Of a stretch of DNA of 55,185 bases, positions 54,079 to 55,185 are shown one piece after another. The stretch lies in contig NZ_JAETWB010000002.1 of NCBI RefSeq assembly GCF_016773205.1, positions 497,123 to 552,307 of the forward strand, given 5' to 3'. Both the position numbers and the translations under genes were made by a program. Origin of the DNA: Belnapia arida. Lineage in GTDB: Bacteria; Pseudomonadota; Alphaproteobacteria; Acetobacterales; Acetobacteraceae. Position 1 is the stretch's first letter; each line of letters begins with the position of its first letter. The notes below the pieces were generated by a model. It saw only the letters and a list, made by a program, of their open reading frames with translations, had not been told where the DNA came from and made no database searches.

Positions 54079-55080
54079 TCAGACCCCGTAATACTCGCGG
54101 AACCAGGCGACGAAGGCGGCGACCCCGGTGGCGACGTCGGTGGTGGGGCGGTAGCCGGTGAGCGCCTGGAGAAGGCTGGAATCGGCCCAGGTCTTCAGCA
54201 CCTCGCCGGGCTGCATGTCCATCATGTTGCGCTCGGCGCGGCGGCTGGTGGCCTGCTCGATGGCGGCGATGAATTCCAGCAGCCGCACCGGGTTGGCGTT
54301 GCCGATATTGACCAGGCGGTAGGGGGCGACGGGGCTCAGCGAGTCGCCTGAGCCGACCGGCTTGCCGATCTCCGGCCGGCAGGGGACGAGGCGGATGATG
54401 GCTTCGACCAAGTCCTCCACATAGGTGAAGTCCCGCTCCATCAGCCCGTGGTTGTAGACGTCGATCGGGCGGCCGCGGAGGATGGCGTCGGTGAATTTGA
54501 ACAGCGCCATGTCCGGCCGGCCCCAGGGGCCGTAGACGGTGAAAAAGCGGAAGGCCGTCGTCGGCTGTTTCCAGAGATGCGCGTAGCTATGGGCGATGTT
54601 CTCGGTGGCCAGCTTGGTCGCGGCGTAGATGTTGAGCGGCGTCGCCACCGCATCCGTCTCGCGGAAGGGCATGGAGGTGTTGGCGCCGTAGGCGGAGCTG
54701 GTGGAGGCGACCAGCAGGTGCTGCACGGGGTGGTGGCGGCAGGCCTCGGCCAGGGCGTAGCTGGCGACGACGTTGTTGTGGATGTAGCTCTCCGGATGCT
54801 CCATCGCGTAGCGGACGCCGGCCTGGGCGGCGAGGTGAATGACGATGTCGGGTGCCTCCTCCCGCATCACTGCGCCGAGGCGGGCGGCGTCGGCGAGGTC
54901 GAGGGTGAGCGGGCGGAAAGCCGCAGACTCAGCGAGCCGGGCGTGGCGGGCTTCCTTCAGCCGGAGGTCGTAATAGGGGACCATGGCGTCGATGCCGGTG
55001 ACGGCATGGCCCTCGGCCAGCAGGCGGTGGGCGAGGTGGAAGCCGATGAAGCCGGCGGTGCCGGTGACCAGGAATTTCAT
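54079..55080 (-). CDS. UDP-glucuronate 4-epimerase-like NAD-dependent epimerase
   Basis: 333 residues of the extended SDR family: NAD-binding GTAGFIG near the N-terminus, LAAQAGVRYAMEHPESYIHNN, STSSAYGANTSMPF, the catalytic YAATK, RFFTVYGPWGRPDMALFKF and RDFTYVEDLVEAI. The RYAMEHP and YGPWGRPDMA stretches are typical of UDP-glucuronate epimerases that make UDP-galacturonate. The fragment of UDP-glucose dehydrogenase directly upstream would supply its substrate, supporting a surface-polysaccharide role. Confidence 0.92.
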   Translation of the reverse strand: MKFLVTGTAGFIGFHLAHRLLAEGHAVTGIDAMVPYYDLRLKEARHARLAESAAFRPLTLDLADAARLGAVMREEAPDIVIHLAAQAGVRYAMEHPESYIHNNVVASYALAEACRHHPVQHLLVASTSSAYGANTSMPFRETDAVATPLNIYAATKLATENIAHSYAHLWKQPTTAFRFFTVYGPWGRPDMALFKFTDAILRGRPIDVYNHGLMERDFTYVEDLVEAIIRLVPCRPEIGKPVGSGDSLSPVAPYRLVNIGNANPVRLLEFIAAIEQATSRRAERNMMDMQPGEVLKTWADSSLLQALTGYRPTTDVATGVAAFVAWFREYYGV

Positions 55081-55118
55081 GGCTTGACGGCCTCCTTCTA
55101 TGCGCGGATCAGCCGTGC

Positions 55119-55185
55119 TTACGGGCGTCCGATGCCGGAGTAGTCGAGGCCTGCCTCGCGCATGGCCTCGGGGTCCCAGGCGTTG
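55119..55185 (-). CDS. C-terminal fragment of UDP-glucose 6-dehydrogenase
   Basis: Only the last 21 codons are in the window; the rest lies beyond the right edge. The readable end is NAWDPEAMREAGLDYSGIGRP followed by TAA (55119-55121). The pattern R/N-x-(Y/W)DP-x-x(M/L)-x-x-x-G-(L/F)-x-Y-x-(G/S)IGR is the usual C-terminus of UDP-glucose/GDP-mannose dehydrogenases, which oxidise UDP-glucose to UDP-glucuronate. It ends 38 bp before the epimerase on the same strand, so the two are probably one operon. Too short for certainty. Confidence 0.7.
   Translation of the reverse strand, partial: NAWDPEAMREAGLDYSGIGRP

Overview
The window is 55.2 kb of very GC-rich bacterial chromosome, densely coding, with short intergenic gaps and many 1-4 base stop/start overlaps. 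The gene set and family types (ffh-rpsP-rimM-trmD-rplS, leuCDB, the oxygen-dependent cobalamin route with cobG and cobN, a Liv-type transporter, a PaoABC-like molybdenum hydroxylase) fit an aerobic alphaproteobacterium, most likely Acetobacteraceae (Roseomonas-like). That placement is inference: there is no rRNA here. One tRNA gene, tRNA-Arg(ACG), is present. I see no insertion sequence, integrase, prophage or CRISPR array.

Layout. Bases 1-892 hold the end of a Pro/Val-rich protein built on a 48-residue (144 bp) tandem repeat. Bases 917-5510 hold selO, a NYN-LOTUS protein and thrS. Bases 5564-9713 hold infC, which appears to start at AUA, and the ffh-rpsP-rimM-trmD-rplS operon. Bases 9775-12950 are leuCDB, followed by the tRNA. 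Bases 13186-16935 hold an orphan TRAP-type binding protein, an Lrp/AsnC regulator, a small DUF6356 protein and an NTF2-flavin monooxygenase fusion.

Bases 16898-38295 are a nearly complete late-cobalt-insertion cobalamin cluster: cobI, G, J, M, cbiD (apparently in place of cobF), K, L, H, B, N, then cobO, Q, cbiB, cobC, U, T, S and a CobC-type phosphatase, with cobE, cobW, a DUF1636 Cys protein and a HupE-type metal transporter. A clear cobalamin riboswitch on the minus strand (32812-32994) precedes DUF1636-cobW-cobN-G-H-I-J. The cluster switches strand repeatedly. Head-to-head genes touch at their start codons (cobL/cobK, cbiB/cobC) and tail-to-tail genes overlap by 17-38 bp. cobA and the CobST chelatase subunits are not in the window.

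Bases 38454-48433 are an accessory metabolic block. It comprises an MFS carrier, a Liv-type ABC importer with its two permeases fused, a luciferase-like flavin monooxygenase, a CMD-family protein and an AhpD-like CxxC protein (all overlapping), then a metal-dependent amidohydrolase and a PdxA-like dehydrogenase. I read this as an uptake-and-oxidation system for an unknown small organic substrate; it is the best candidate for an undescribed system. A TetR regulator (48411-48986) faces a three-subunit molybdenum hydroxylase (49140-52940) across a perfect dyad that may be its operator.

The right end holds a TauE/SafE permease, a small secreted His-rich protein, a UDP-glucuronate 4-epimerase-like gene and the last 21 codons of an upstream gene that looks like UDP-glucose dehydrogenase, together suggesting UDP-uronate supply for surface polysaccharide.
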